Of a stretch of DNA of 64,000 bases, positions 27,665 to 36,982 are shown one piece after another; positions within the stretch are counted from its first letter, which is position 1; every line of letters starts with the position of its first letter. Source of the DNA: Alcaligenes aquatilis (GTDB lineage: Bacteria; Pseudomonadota; Gammaproteobacteria; Burkholderiales; Burkholderiaceae_B); assembly GCF_003076515.1 (NCBI RefSeq), contig NZ_CP022390.1, positions 3,108,572 to 3,172,571 on the forward strand. Reading direction: 5' to 3'. The notes beneath the pieces are model-generated. The model had not been told where the DNA came from, did not search any database, and worked only from the letters and a program-made list of their open reading frames with translations. The position numbers and the translations under genes are program-made.

Positions 27665-29716
27665 TCAGAAGGTCAAAGCAGCGCGTAGCCAGACGGTGCG
27701 ACCAGGGTCATTAAAGCGGCTTGCTGCCCCAAAACCAAACCCACTGTTCCCGGCCAGATTCAGGTGTTCGCCATAGGTCTTGTCGAACACATTATCCACA
27801 CCGGCTGTCACAGACAGATTGCGGTTGATTTTGTAGCCGCCGTACAGCGACAAGGTGCTGAAACCGCCGGTAGGCCCAAAGTCGTAACCCACCACATTCC
27901 CTTGTCCCTGCGAATAGCGATTTTGCTTGGCCACAATGCGCCAGACACCGCCTGCGGACCAAGGACCTTGCACATAATCCGCTGTCAGACGCAGATCCAG
28001 CGGGGGCATTTGCGGCAGAGCGCGGCCATCAGTGCTATTTCGACCCCAGGCATAGGCCAGGCTGCCGCCCAAGGTCCAGTTGGGCGTTGCTTTCCAGTCC
28101 GCACCCAATTCGCCGCCCATGATGCGGGCCTTGACGTTGCGGGCCTGGGTTTTCTTGCCCATCATGCCGCCGGGCAGGTAGTCGAACAAGATGTAGTCTT
28201 GAATCTGGCCGATATAGGCAGAAGCCCAGGCCGATACCGTTTCATCCTTGTACTGCGCGCCAAAATCCAGCTGCGTGGTCTTTTCAGGTTGAATCCCCAG
28301 GAAGGCACTGGGGCTGCCTTGCGGACCGCTGGCCGGGGAAATTAGTTCCCAATAATCCGGCATGCGCTGCACATGACCAATACCGGCGTACAGGCTCAAA
28401 GGCAGGGAATCCAGATCATGCTCGATACGCAAGAAGGCACTGGGCAGGGTTTCCCGACGGCGCTCGTTGGCTCCGGGGTTGGGTTTGCTCATCATGCCAC
28501 TGCCCAGGCTGGGGCGCAGATCGCGGGCGCTGGCCCAATCCAGACGTGCACCACCAATCAAACGGCTGGCGTCATTCAGATCCCAACGGGCCTCGGTGAA
28601 GATGCCGATATTGTCGAACTCGGCATCTTTTACCCAATCCTGATCACGGTAGTCCTGCATCCCCATTGCGCTGCGTTTGCGATGGCGGCTGCGCATGGCA
28701 TCCGCGCCGGTGGTTAGCGTCAGGTCGTCGCTCAAGGCCCAGTCCATGCTGAAGCGGCCGCCCCAGGTCAGACGGTCCACATTGGAAGCCATAGGCATGG
28801 ACATACCGCCGCTGGGCTTGAAGGGGCGCAGCTCGTAGTTATCCATCACATGATCGGCGTAGTTGTAATACAACTGGGCCTGCACATTGCGCAGTACGCC
28901 TTCATGCATGTCTTTCTGGAAGCGCAGACCCAAGGTTTCGCGCTTGAATTTGGTGCCGTCCATGCCACGACCGGCATAGCGGGCATAGCCGTCACCCGTG
29001 CCTGCGCTTAACTCCAGCAAGGTATCGGCATCCGGTGTCAGGCCAATGGCGACGTCTGTATTCCATTTTTTCCAGCGTGAAGGCACACGCTCGCCATCCC
29101 CGTCCTTGTAGTCTTGCGCGCGATCCTGATTGGCGGTCAGGCGGGCATAGTAAGAGGCATTGCCAGCGGCAAAGTCCACATTGCCTGCGTGACGACCAGC
29201 CGAGCCGCCCAGGATGCTGGCGTCCAGCGTGGCATCGCTTTCGGTAAAGCCAGGCGCTTTGCGCTCGAAACGTACCGTCCCGGCAGACGCGCCTGGCCCC
29301 CAGCGCACGCTTTGTGGGCCTTTGATGATGGTCAGCTCATCAAAGGATTGGGGCGAAATGTAGGAGGTGGGCGCATCCATGCGCGACGGGCAGGCACCAG
29401 GCATGGAGCTGCCATTGGTCAGCACGTTCAGGCGCGAGCCAAACATGCCACGCAGCACCGGGTCGCCGTTGCTACCGCCATTACGGATGGCGGCAAAGCC
29501 AGGGATGGTTTTCAAGTAGTCTGTGCCGTCGCTGGCGGGCAGGGGCAGGCGCGGCAGTTTGGGATTGGTGCTGAACTGCAAAGGAGATTCAGGAGCCACC
29601 CCTGTCACCACAATGGGGCTGAGTTGTTCGATAACGGTGGATTGGGCCAGGGCAATAGAGGGCACACAGGCCAGAACACCGGCGCTGATCAGGCCGGGGT
29701 TTACTAATTTCTTCAT
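27665..29716 (-). CDS. TonB-dependent copper receptor, OprC-like
   Basis: An outer-membrane receptor of 683 residues: signal peptide ending SIALAQ, plug domain, and a beta-barrel finishing in the aromatic-type C-terminus TVWLRAALTF. In the plug, C109 and M113 form the CxxxM motif (GACPSRMD) that binds copper in OprC, with M105 nearby. LRGMFGSRLNVLTNGSSMPG is the family signature. The ATG at 29716 (MKKLVNPGLI) gives a clean signal peptide; the longer start at 29776 does not. The upstream DUF2946 gene is the usual partner. Confidence 0.9.
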   Translation of the reverse strand: MKKLVNPGLISAGVLACVPSIALAQSTVIEQLSPIVVTGVAPESPLQFSTNPKLPRLPLPASDGTDYLKTIPGFAAIRNGGSNGDPVLRGMFGSRLNVLTNGSSMPGACPSRMDAPTSYISPQSFDELTIIKGPQSVRWGPGASAGTVRFERKAPGFTESDATLDASILGGSAGRHAGNVDFAAGNASYYARLTANQDRAQDYKDGDGERVPSRWKKWNTDVAIGLTPDADTLLELSAGTGDGYARYAGRGMDGTKFKRETLGLRFQKDMHEGVLRNVQAQLYYNYADHVMDNYELRPFKPSGGMSMPMASNVDRLTWGGRFSMDWALSDDLTLTTGADAMRSRHRKRSAMGMQDYRDQDWVKDAEFDNIGIFTEARWDLNDASRLIGGARLDWASARDLRPSLGSGMMSKPNPGANERRRETLPSAFLRIEHDLDSLPLSLYAGIGHVQRMPDYWELISPASGPQGSPSAFLGIQPEKTTQLDFGAQYKDETVSAWASAYIGQIQDYILFDYLPGGMMGKKTQARNVKARIMGGELGADWKATPNWTLGGSLAYAWGRNSTDGRALPQMPPLDLRLTADYVQGPWSAGGVWRIVAKQNRYSQGQGNVVGYDFGPTGGFSTLSLYGGYKINRNLSVTAGVDNVFDKTYGEHLNLAGNSGFGFGAASRFNDPGRTVWLRAALTF

Positions 29717-29814
29717 GACTAAATTCCGAAGAGCAGCCGTCGCCCAGCGGCAAATCCGCTTGGGCAATAGCAGCAAAGGAGAAAAGGCGCAGCGGCAGAG
29801 CCGAACGCGGGAAA

Positions 29815-30252
29815 TCAGGCAGGAAGAAGAAAGGGTGGGGCTCGTTGTCCCACCGGCGGGCCACGAATAAAGGCCTGTGCCAGGGCGGGATCAAGCAGGG
29901 GAAGCAGGAAGGGCCGGAAGTGGCCCAGGCTCAAGGGTGTGGCGACAGCCACAGGCGCGGGCGTCAACGCGGCTTGCAGCATGACGCAGAACGGACAGGT
30001 GGCGCTGGTAGTAGCCTCGTCCGAGTGGTCAGCGGTGTCCTCGCCCAACAAGGCTGCCCAGTGCTGCACCATTTCAGGGGGCAGGCTTTGTCCTGAAGGC
30101 AAACAGAAGGCCAGGGCATAGCCCTGATCGTTTTGCGTGGGCATGTAGCCCGCAGGCACGATTCCGCGCAGCACCACAGCCAGCAACAACAAGCACAGGC
30201 CCAGACGATGGGGCCAGCGAGTCGCAGCAGGAAAGGGACGCGGAAAATTCAT
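29815..30252 (-). CDS. DUF2946 family protein
   Basis: A 145-residue protein with an N-terminal hydrophobic helix (LGLCLLLLAVVLRGIVPAGY) and the CPFC motif of DUF2946, plus further Cys, Met and His residues that could hold copper. DUF2946 genes typically accompany OprC-like receptors and copper metallochaperones, and here the receptor follows 98 bp downstream on the same strand. A role in periplasmic copper handling is inferred from context. Confidence 0.82.
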   Translation of the reverse strand: MNFPRPFPAATRWPHRLGLCLLLLAVVLRGIVPAGYMPTQNDQGYALAFCLPSGQSLPPEMVQHWAALLGEDTADHSDEATTSATCPFCVMLQAALTPAPVAVATPLSLGHFRPFLLPLLDPALAQAFIRGPPVGQRAPPFLLPA

Positions 30253-30263
30253 GATGCGAAAGT

Positions 30264-30275
30264 ATAACCAGTTAT
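30264..30275 (-). promoter_or_regulatory. 12-bp palindrome at the DUF2946/copper promoter
   Basis: ATAACCAGTTAT is a perfect palindrome, 12 bp upstream of the DUF2946 ATG and overlapping a minus-strand TATACT. The position suits a repressor controlling the copper-receptor operon. The regulator is unknown. Confidence 0.45.
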
Positions 30276-30535
30276 GTCAAAGGCGAATTTGCGTTGGCGC
30301 AGATTCCGGCTCGCTGTCGTATCTTTGTGTAGATGTGGCTCTGGGTGCGGGGCCAGAGGCCAAAAAACGTAAATTTTGCGAGAAAAAGATAGTTCGGTGG
30401 CTGTGATGCGGGGAAAAGGCGCTATTCTGCCTTATGCGGAAAGCGGGGGGATTTTCCGTGTCGATCTGGCCTGTCCACGCCTGAATGCGTAGGTACATGC
30501 CGGTAGACTCAATGCCGATGACAAAGGATGTCGCG

Positions 30536-33136
30536 ATGCAGATTGGGCAGTTTGTGTTTGGGTTGGCAGGCCTGTTGGGGCTGGTTGCCTTTATGCCGCC
30601 TTTGGCGGGACGCTTGCGACTGCCGTACTCCGTACTCTTGGCTCTGATCGGCTTTGCGTTGGGCATCCTGTTGCATCTGCATGCCTGGGCACCCAAGATG
30701 GTGTCGGACTTTCTGAGCACCCTGCAAGCCTTCGACATCTCCTCCGAGACCTTCCTCTACGCCTTCCTGCCTATCTTGCTGTTCGAGACTTCGCTGGCCA
30801 TGAACCTGCGTAGGTTGCTCGATGATATAGGCGCCATCTTGATGATGGCCATTGTGGCCGTGGTGGTCTGTACCTTTGCCGTGGGTTATGCCCTGAACGT
30901 GGCCTCTTCCTATGGGCTGGTGGTCTGTTTGATGCTGGGCGCCATTGTGGCCACCACAGACCCAGTCGCTGTGGTGGGTATCTTCCGTGAAGTGGGTGCG
31001 CCTAAACGTCTGTCCACGCTGGTCGAGGGCGAGGCCCTGTTCAATGACGCGGCCTCGATTGCCTTGTACTCGGTGCTGCTGGCGGTGTTGACCGGCGGTG
31101 GCGAATTAAGTGGCAGCACCGTGCTGGGCAGTTTCCTGTTCAGCTTCTTGGGCGGTGGTGTTGCGGGTTTCCTGATGGGGCGTCTGGCCAGTGGCCTGTT
31201 TGTGCTGTTACGAGGCTGGCCCGCAGCGGAAGTGACGCTGACCATTGCCTTGGCATATCTGGCCTTTTTTGTGTCCGAGCACTATCTGGGTGTATCGGGT
31301 GTGGTTGCCACGGTCATTTCCGGTTTGGTGGTGGGCTCCACAGGCCGCACCCGCATGTCGCCCGCGACCTTCGAACTCTTGAGCAGCTCCTGGTCCCAGA
31401 TGGGCTTTCTGGCCAATTCCTTGATCTTCTTGTTTGCTGCCATGTTGATTCCGCGCCTGATGGCTGAAATCACCTGGATGCAGATCGGCCTGGTCGCCTT
31501 GCTGTTTGTGGTGACCTTGCTGGCACGGGCTGTCATGGTGTTTGCCGTGTTGCCCTTGCTGGGGCGCACCCGCTTTGGGACCCGAGTCAGTCGTCCCTAT
31601 CGGGTGGTGATTCTGTGGGGTGGGCTGCGTGGTGCTGTCTCCTTGGCGTTGGCCTTGGCCGTCACCGAGCAACACGCTATCCCGCATGATGTGCGCCAGT
31701 TCATCGGCGTGGCCACGACGGGCTTTGTGTTGCTGACTTTGTTTGTGAACGGGATCAGCCTGCGGCCTTTGATTCGTCGTTTGGGTCTGAACCAACTGAC
31801 TCCTCTGGAGCGCCATTTGCGCGATCAGGCGGTGAGTCTGGCCCTGGAAGAGCTGCGCGACAAGACCGAGGAACTGGGTCGGCAAGAGCAAATCAAGCCA
31901 CAAGTTATCGAGCGCCTGTGTACCGTTTTTGAGGTCAGTCAGGCCGGTGTGGCGTCGGGTCAGATCCAAAGCCTGACCGAGGCGCAGAAAGTGAAAATGG
32001 GCATGGCGATTCTATCGGCCCGTGAAGTGGAGCTGTTTTACGAGCAGTTGAAATCGCAGATTGTGGACTGGAAAACAGCCGAGTCCTTGTTAAGCCGGGC
32101 CGAGCGCATGAACGATACGGTGCGTCAGGCGGGTTTGGCTGGTTTTGAGGCCGCCATTGCATCAGACCTGCGTTACTCCCGAGGGTTTCGTTATGCGTTG
32201 CGCTTGCATTATCTATTTGGCCGGCAAGGCTGGCTGGTCCGGGAACTGGACAAGCGTTTCTCGAACCTGATCGCCAAGCGGTCAGTGGCCCAGCGTTTGA
32301 TACAGTTTGCCCAAACGGAGCTGGCTCCCTTATTGGGGCAGCAGGCCACCGGTACGATTGTGCAGGCCCATAAATTGCGTCTGTCGCAACTGGAAGATGC
32401 CTTGCATTCCTTGACGCTGCAATACCCTGTGTTTGCACAATGGTTGCAGGAATCCTATCTGGCACGAGTGGCGGCGGCACAAGAGCGAGCCCACTATCGC
32501 ACCATGCTGTCGCACTCTCTGATTACCAGCGAGATGTACGCGGATCTGGTCAAACAGATCACGCAACGCTGGCGCTATCTGGAGGAGCGTCCCACTCTGG
32601 ACATGACCATGAGTGCCATGGAGTTGATTGCCCAGGTGCCCATGTTCGATGGCATTTCCGAGCAGGCCAAAAAAGAACTGGCGCGACGCTTGCGCCCACG
32701 TCTGGCTCTGCCGGACCAGAAGATTCATCTGCGCTACGGCGGCATGCGCGTCATGTTCTTTGTGGCTTCCGGAGCACTGGAGCTGACCTTGCCCGATGGC
32801 AGTCTGGTCGAATTGGGAACAGGGCAGACGATTGGCGAGGTGAATGTCGTCGAGCATAGCGACCATGCGGGCGAAGTCCGCTCTCTGGGCTATAGCCGCC
32901 TGCTGATGCTGACCGAGCGCGACTTCGACACCTTGCGTGGCAAAGATCCTATCTTCAGTGAAAAGATCGAGGCAGTCGTGCGTCAACGCCAGCGAGCCTA
33001 CCAAGTCTGGCAGGAGTTCGAGTCCGGCCAACGCCAGCACGAAGCACTGCCACCGCTATTTGGCTTGGCGCATGCTTTGAGTGAGGCGGAGAATTTTGTA
33101 GGGCCGCCGTTACCACCTAAGACGCAAGAAAGTTGA
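30536..33136 (+). CDS. CPA1 Na+/H+ antiporter with cNMP-binding tail
   Basis: About 866 residues. The first 410 form the 12-13 helix cation/proton exchanger, with TDPVAVVGIFREVGAPKRLS and EGEALFNDAASIALY as the CPA1 ion-binding motifs and WGGLRGAVSLALAL in the late helix. A long cytoplasmic helical region follows, and a cyclic-nucleotide-binding-like beta-barrel occupies about residues 690-830 (VFDGIS-like entry, then GELTLPDGSLVELGTG-type sheet). Such tails regulate exchange; the ligand is unknown. Of several in-frame ATGs, 30536 has the best ribosome site (AAAGGAT, 7 nt). Confidence 0.88.
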   Translation: MQIGQFVFGLAGLLGLVAFMPPLAGRLRLPYSVLLALIGFALGILLHLHAWAPKMVSDFLSTLQAFDISSETFLYAFLPILLFETSLAMNLRRLLDDIGAILMMAIVAVVVCTFAVGYALNVASSYGLVVCLMLGAIVATTDPVAVVGIFREVGAPKRLSTLVEGEALFNDAASIALYSVLLAVLTGGGELSGSTVLGSFLFSFLGGGVAGFLMGRLASGLFVLLRGWPAAEVTLTIALAYLAFFVSEHYLGVSGVVATVISGLVVGSTGRTRMSPATFELLSSSWSQMGFLANSLIFLFAAMLIPRLMAEITWMQIGLVALLFVVTLLARAVMVFAVLPLLGRTRFGTRVSRPYRVVILWGGLRGAVSLALALAVTEQHAIPHDVRQFIGVATTGFVLLTLFVNGISLRPLIRRLGLNQLTPLERHLRDQAVSLALEELRDKTEELGRQEQIKPQVIERLCTVFEVSQAGVASGQIQSLTEAQKVKMGMAILSAREVELFYEQLKSQIVDWKTAESLLSRAERMNDTVRQAGLAGFEAAIASDLRYSRGFRYALRLHYLFGRQGWLVRELDKRFSNLIAKRSVAQRLIQFAQTELAPLLGQQATGTIVQAHKLRLSQLEDALHSLTLQYPVFAQWLQESYLARVAAAQERAHYRTMLSHSLITSEMYADLVKQITQRWRYLEERPTLDMTMSAMELIAQVPMFDGISEQAKKELARRLRPRLALPDQKIHLRYGGMRVMFFVASGALELTLPDGSLVELGTGQTIGEVNVVEHSDHAGEVRSLGYSRLLMLTERDFDTLRGKDPIFSEKIEAVVRQRQRAYQVWQEFESGQRQHEALPPLFGLAHALSEAENFVGPPLPPKTQES

Positions 33137-33139
33137 GTA

Positions 33140-33172
33140 GAGACAACGCCTGCTTTTAGCGGGCGTTGTCTC
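33140..33172. terminator. Terminator hairpin between antiporter and fic
   Basis: GAGACAACGCC (33140-33150) and GGCGTTGTCTC (33162-33172) pair over 11 bp, followed on the plus strand by CCTTT. One arm encodes the last codons of fic on the other strand, so a terminator is embedded in the coding end. Confidence 0.65.
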
Positions 33173-34247
33173 CCTTTAGCAAGGCCATCAAGCCTAGATT
33201 GATGAAGACCTTTTCGCGCCCGACAGTGACTTCGTTCAGGATTTTCAAGGCGACAAGATCTTTCAGTATTTTTGATGCGGTTTGCCGTTGTGCAATTCCT
33301 TGCTCCACTAGGTTTGGGATTCGGCAATACGGCTGCATAAAAATTAGATCAACCAGTTCATGGCTGTATATCTTCGGGGCTTCGTTGCGAAGTCGCTCCC
33401 GCGTGTTGTCTATGAGGTCGCAGATTGCGTTGATTTTTGCAGCGGTCCATTCAGATGTGCGGTGGATAGCTTCCAACATGTACAAAACCCACGGTTCCCA
33501 TTGATGCTCTGTTGTTACTTGCAGGAGTAAACGGTAGTACTCCTGCTTATTTTGAATGATGTAACGACTCAAATAGAGGATAGGGACTTCCAACAAGTTT
33601 TCAGAGATCAAGAACAGCAGGTTCAGTATCCGGCCCGTTCGTCCATTACCGTCACTGAACGGGTGGATAGCTTCAAATTGATAGTGCATGACTGCCATGC
33701 GAACAAGAGGGTCGATATCTCTTTGTTGATGAATGAAGTTCTCCCAGTCTGAGAGAAGATCACGTATCGTCGCTTCTCCTTGAGGTGGGGTATAGATAAT
33801 TTGCTGGGTTGCATCATTCATCAAGGCGGTTCCTGGCACCTTGCGGATATCCATGGCCACACCCTTGATCGTTTGGCATATGTCCACAGCCGTGGCTGTT
33901 GTCAGAGGTCTTTCTTTGAGGGAGCGATACCCTTTGTGTAACGCTGTACGGTAACGCAGGGCTTCTTTTGTTGCCGGATCAGCCTGTGTGTTCGAGGCGT
34001 CGTTCGCGTATTGGAAGAGCCGGTCTGCCGTTGTGACGATGTTCTCGATTTCTGAGCTTGCCTGTGCTTCCAGCATGGGGATGATATTGATCAGCATTTC
34101 CTGGTTCGGAATGCGCTTTGCCATGCCTTTTAATTCTGCTAACGATGCCTGTGCCTGGATACAGGCTTTCAGAATGGCCTTGGTTTCAATGTCAGTTTGT
34201 GGTGGGAGCCGGGGCAGATCGTTGTACGGCACTTGTGGATTGAACAT
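33156..34247 (-). CDS. Fic family AMP-transferase, self-inhibited
   Basis: A 363-residue protein: N-terminal Fic_N domain, catalytic core HPFSDGNGRTGR (residues 195-206), and a C-terminal winged-helix-like region (LVEQGIAQRQTASKILKDLV). The inhibitory helix motif [ST]xxxE[GN] is present inside the same chain as S64-SEI-E68-N69, making it a class II Fic protein whose glutamate blocks ATP until relieved. Fic enzymes AMPylate proteins; the target is unknown. Base composition is visibly lower in GC than its neighbours, suggesting acquisition. It does not need a separate antitoxin. Confidence 0.92.
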   Translation of the reverse strand: MFNPQVPYNDLPRLPPQTDIETKAILKACIQAQASLAELKGMAKRIPNQEMLINIIPMLEAQASSEIENIVTTADRLFQYANDASNTQADPATKEALRYRTALHKGYRSLKERPLTTATAVDICQTIKGVAMDIRKVPGTALMNDATQQIIYTPPQGEATIRDLLSDWENFIHQQRDIDPLVRMAVMHYQFEAIHPFSDGNGRTGRILNLLFLISENLLEVPILYLSRYIIQNKQEYYRLLLQVTTEHQWEPWVLYMLEAIHRTSEWTAAKINAICDLIDNTRERLRNEAPKIYSHELVDLIFMQPYCRIPNLVEQGIAQRQTASKILKDLVALKILNEVTVGREKVFINLGLMALLKGDNAR

Positions 34248-34332
34248 ACTTAGGTCCCTAAAGAAACATGTGGATCACGCTATGAATTCTATTGAGACCT
34301 GCCTGATATGTCGATTTTTTTCTATTTTTTAA

Positions 34333-34410
34333 ACACATATGAATTATGTGTACAAGCGATAGACATGTTTTTGAGATACGTCGAAAAATAGTGTTTTTTC
34401 CAACATGTCT
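34333..34410 (-). promoter_or_regulatory. AT-rich fic upstream region with two dyads
   Basis: ACACATA-TGAAT-TATGTGT (34333-34351) is a 7-bp dyad. AGACATGTT (34361-34369) and AACATGTCT (34402-34410) form a wider 9-bp dyad. Both lie upstream of the fic start on a T-rich background and could be operators. Confidence 0.45.
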
Positions 34411-34441
34411 CAAAAGTCTACGTATTACATCCTTGTGTTGA

Positions 34442-35335
34442 TCAGATCAAGCGCACCCAGTGATCCACTAGCAGCGCCCCAAACAGAACCGCCAGATAAA
34501 TGATGGAAAAGCGGAACAGCTTACGGGACAGTTCATCGCTGTAGTGGCGGTGTAGTTGATGGGCGTATTGAATGAAACGGGCGCCCAGCAAAAGGGCGGT
34601 AGCCAGGTACAGAGGGCCGCTCATGCGGATGATAAAGGGCAGCAGGCTGGAGGCCATCAGGATGTAGCTGTAGAGCAGCACATGCAGCGTCGTAAATGTT
34701 TTGCCATGGGTGACGGGCAGCATGGGCAGGCCGGCGCGCTGGTAGTCGTGTTGACGGTAGAGCGCCAAGGCCCAGAAGTGCGGGGGCGTCCAGATAAAGA
34801 TAATCAGCACCAGCAGCCAGGCTTCTGCCGGTACAGCGTTGGCGATGGCGGCCCAGCCCAAAGCAGGCGGCATGGCACCGGACAAACCACCGATCACGAT
34901 GTTTTGTGGGGTCAGGGGTTTGAGGATCACGGTATAGATCACCGCGTAACCAATGAAGGTGGCCAGGGTCAGCCACATGGTCAGCGGATTGACCCAGTAG
35001 TACAGCACCAGCATGCCTATGCCGCCCAGCAAACCGGACATGGCCAGCACTTGGGGTGGGGTAATGGTGCCGCGTGCCGTACCGCGTCGGGCGGTGCGCA
35101 GCATGCGGGCATCAATCTGGCTTTCGATCAGGCAATTGATGGCAAAGGCGGCAGCCGCCAGCATCCATATGCCTAGCGTGCCTGCGACCACCGTACCCGG
35201 ATCGGGCAGGCCGGGAGCAGCCAGAAACATGCCGATTACGGCACAGAAAACAGCCAGTTGGGTGACTCGTGGTTTAGTCAGTACCAGATACTGGCGCAGG
35301 AGCGAGGCGGGAGCCAGGGTAGCGGTGTTTGTCAT
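34442..35335 (-). CDS. ctaB: Protoheme IX farnesyltransferase (heme O synthase)
   Basis: A polytopic inner-membrane prenyltransferase of 297 residues that adds a farnesyl group to heme b. UbiA-superfamily motifs appear as [18 protein letters not shown] and the later [15 protein letters not shown] chose the ATG at 35335 ([10 protein letters not shown]), with AAGGAA 7 nt upstream. ctaA, which converts heme o to heme a, ends 62 bp inside this gene's start, an unusually long overlap. This is the last gene of the oxidase assembly operon. Confidence 0.94.
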   Translation of the reverse strand: MTNTATLAPASLLRQYLVLTKPRVTQLAVFCAVIGMFLAAPGLPDPGTVVAGTLGIWMLAAAAFAINCLIESQIDARMLRTARRGTARGTITPPQVLAMSGLLGGIGMLVLYYWVNPLTMWLTLATFIGYAVIYTVILKPLTPQNIVIGGLSGAMPPALGWAAIANAVPAEAWLLVLIIFIWTPPHFWALALYRQHDYQRAGLPMLPVTHGKTFTTLHVLLYSYILMASSLLPFIIRMSGPLYLATALLLGARFIQYAHQLHRHYSDELSRKLFRFSIIYLAVLFGALLVDHWVRLI

Positions 35336-36347
35336 ACTGTATTCCTTGGGGGACAGTCGACTTGCGGGAAAGCCGTACCAACAGGGTGACGCAGCATAAA
35401 ACGAGACCGGCAGCTCCCCCATTATGCAGGACGGCAATCAAAAGAGGCCACTGGAAAAAGATCGTGGTTAACCCCGTGATGAGCTGTGCCAACAGCAACA
35501 AAAGGACTAATGTTGCCGGGCGACGCAGTACGGGATCGGCGCGCAGTTTCCACGCGACTGAACCCAAAATCAGAAACACCAGAAAGGCCATATTTCTATG
35601 AACCCAGTGAATGGCGGTCAGTGCAGCCTGGGAAATCATCTCGCCAGAAGGCAGCTCGCCCAGCGCGCGAAACAGCGAAAACCCGCCATGCAAATCCATC
35701 TCGGGTATCCATTGGCCGTGGCATTGCGGAAAGTCCATGCAGGCCAGCGCCGCATAGTTGGTGCTGACCCATCCACCCAGGCCGATCTGAATCGTTAGCA
35801 GAATGAAGGCGCCAATCAGCCAAGGTCGCCAGCGGCGGGTGACAGGAGAGACCGGCGGGCCAGGGTTCTCGCGTACGGCCAGCCAGGTCATCAAGGCCAG
35901 TACGCTCATGCCGCCCAGCAAGTGGGTGGTGACGATAATAGGCATCAATTTGTGGGTGACGGTCCAGGCACCAAAGGCTCCTTGCACGCAGACGGCCAGC
36001 AAGGTGAACAGGGCCAGCCGAGCCGAATAGCCCAAGGTGTGACGATGCCGCCAGGCCATCCAGACGATGGCAATAATCAACATGCCCAAGGCCGCGCCCA
36101 CATAGCGGTGAATCATTTCAATCCAGGCCTTGCCCCAACTGACTGGGCCATAAGGCATGGCTTGATAGGCTTGCTCGATATGTGCGCTCGCGCCTAGCGG
36201 CGAGAGTTTGCCATAGCAACCGGGCCAGTCCGGGCAGCCCAGGCCCGAATCTGTCAGACGGACAAAAGCGCCGAACATGATCAGGTCCAAGGTCAGGAAC
36301 CAGGTCAGGTAGACCAGTTTGCGGTAGCGTTGGCGGATATCGGCCAT
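35274..36347 (-). CDS. ctaA: Heme A synthase (COX15/CtaA)
   Basis: Oxidises the C8 methyl of heme o to the formyl group of heme a. The 357-residue product has eight predicted helices and the conserved heme-ligand segments [40 protein letters not shown] and [11 protein letters not shown]. The first loop contains [14 protein letters not shown], a cysteine pair that is typical of the family. The C-terminus extends 62 bp into ctaB. Confidence 0.95.
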   Translation of the reverse strand: MADIRQRYRKLVYLTWFLTLDLIMFGAFVRLTDSGLGCPDWPGCYGKLSPLGASAHIEQAYQAMPYGPVSWGKAWIEMIHRYVGAALGMLIIAIVWMAWRHRHTLGYSARLALFTLLAVCVQGAFGAWTVTHKLMPIIVTTHLLGGMSVLALMTWLAVRENPGPPVSPVTRRWRPWLIGAFILLTIQIGLGGWVSTNYAALACMDFPQCHGQWIPEMDLHGGFSLFRALGELPSGEMISQAALTAIHWVHRNMAFLVFLILGSVAWKLRADPVLRRPATLVLLLLLAQLITGLTTIFFQWPLLIAVLHNGGAAGLVLCCVTLLVRLSRKSTVPQGIQYDKHRYPGSRLAPAPVSGTD

Positions 36348-36351
36348 AAAC

Positions 36352-36981
36352 TTATCCGATGCGTGAGTTGTTCAGCAGTTTGCGTATGTCGGTGCGAACT
36401 TTGATAGGGTCGGCATCACCGGGGAAAACCATCATTAAATTGCCATTGGGGTCGATGATCCACATGCCATTTTTGACAGCTTGTTCGGCAGCACGGCTGT
36501 CGGTTCCAGGGGCTAGAAACTCGGCCAACTGGCCCGGATCGGCGCGCAGCATATGAGTGCCTAGATAGGCTTCCAGAATTTGTTCCGAAGGCTGGCCTTG
36601 GTCCGTCACAAACCAGACGCGGGCGAGTCGGTCTACATTCTTACCCTGGCTGGCATGGGAGTTGCGCAGGATAAACAGCTTGCGTACGCAGCTTTCGGGG
36701 CAGGCGCTCTCGTCGGCACTGACCAGTACCCAGCGGCCCCGCAGGGACTGCAGATCAAAGGCCTCGCCTTGCAGGGTCTGCAAGGGTAGGGTGGCAGGTG
36801 TCGGTACGCTACGTTGTGGCTCAATCAACTGACCATAGGCATTGCTTTGCTCAGGCCGCAGCCCCAACGAAGGCATGTAGTAGGCCGCCAGCGCAAACAG
36901 TACCGGTGCCAGACTGACTGCCAGCAGCAGATACAACGGAGTCAGGGAACGCGGGCGGGCAGGGGTTTGAGTCGTGTCCAC
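36352..36981 (-). CDS. SCO-like thioredoxin-fold oxidase assembly protein
   Basis: About 209 residues: one N-terminal membrane anchor (LYLLLAVSLAPVLFALAAYY), then a periplasmic thioredoxin-like fold with CPESC, a CxxxC motif as in the SCO copper chaperones of cytochrome oxidase, and a late IIDPNGNLMMVFP segment. It differs from classic SCO1 in lacking an obvious downstream copper-ligand histidine. I chose the GTG at 36981, with AAGGAAAA 7 nt upstream; a TTG at 37005 overlaps surf1. It lies between surf1 and ctaA, so a role in oxidase maturation is likely. Confidence 0.75.
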   Translation of the reverse strand: MDTTQTPARPRSLTPLYLLLAVSLAPVLFALAAYYMPSLGLRPEQSNAYGQLIEPQRSVPTPATLPLQTLQGEAFDLQSLRGRWVLVSADESACPESCVRKLFILRNSHASQGKNVDRLARVWFVTDQGQPSEQILEAYLGTHMLRADPGQLAEFLAPGTDSRAAEQAVKNGMWIIDPNGNLMMVFPGDADPIKVRTDIRKLLNNSRIG

Positions 36982-36982
36982 G

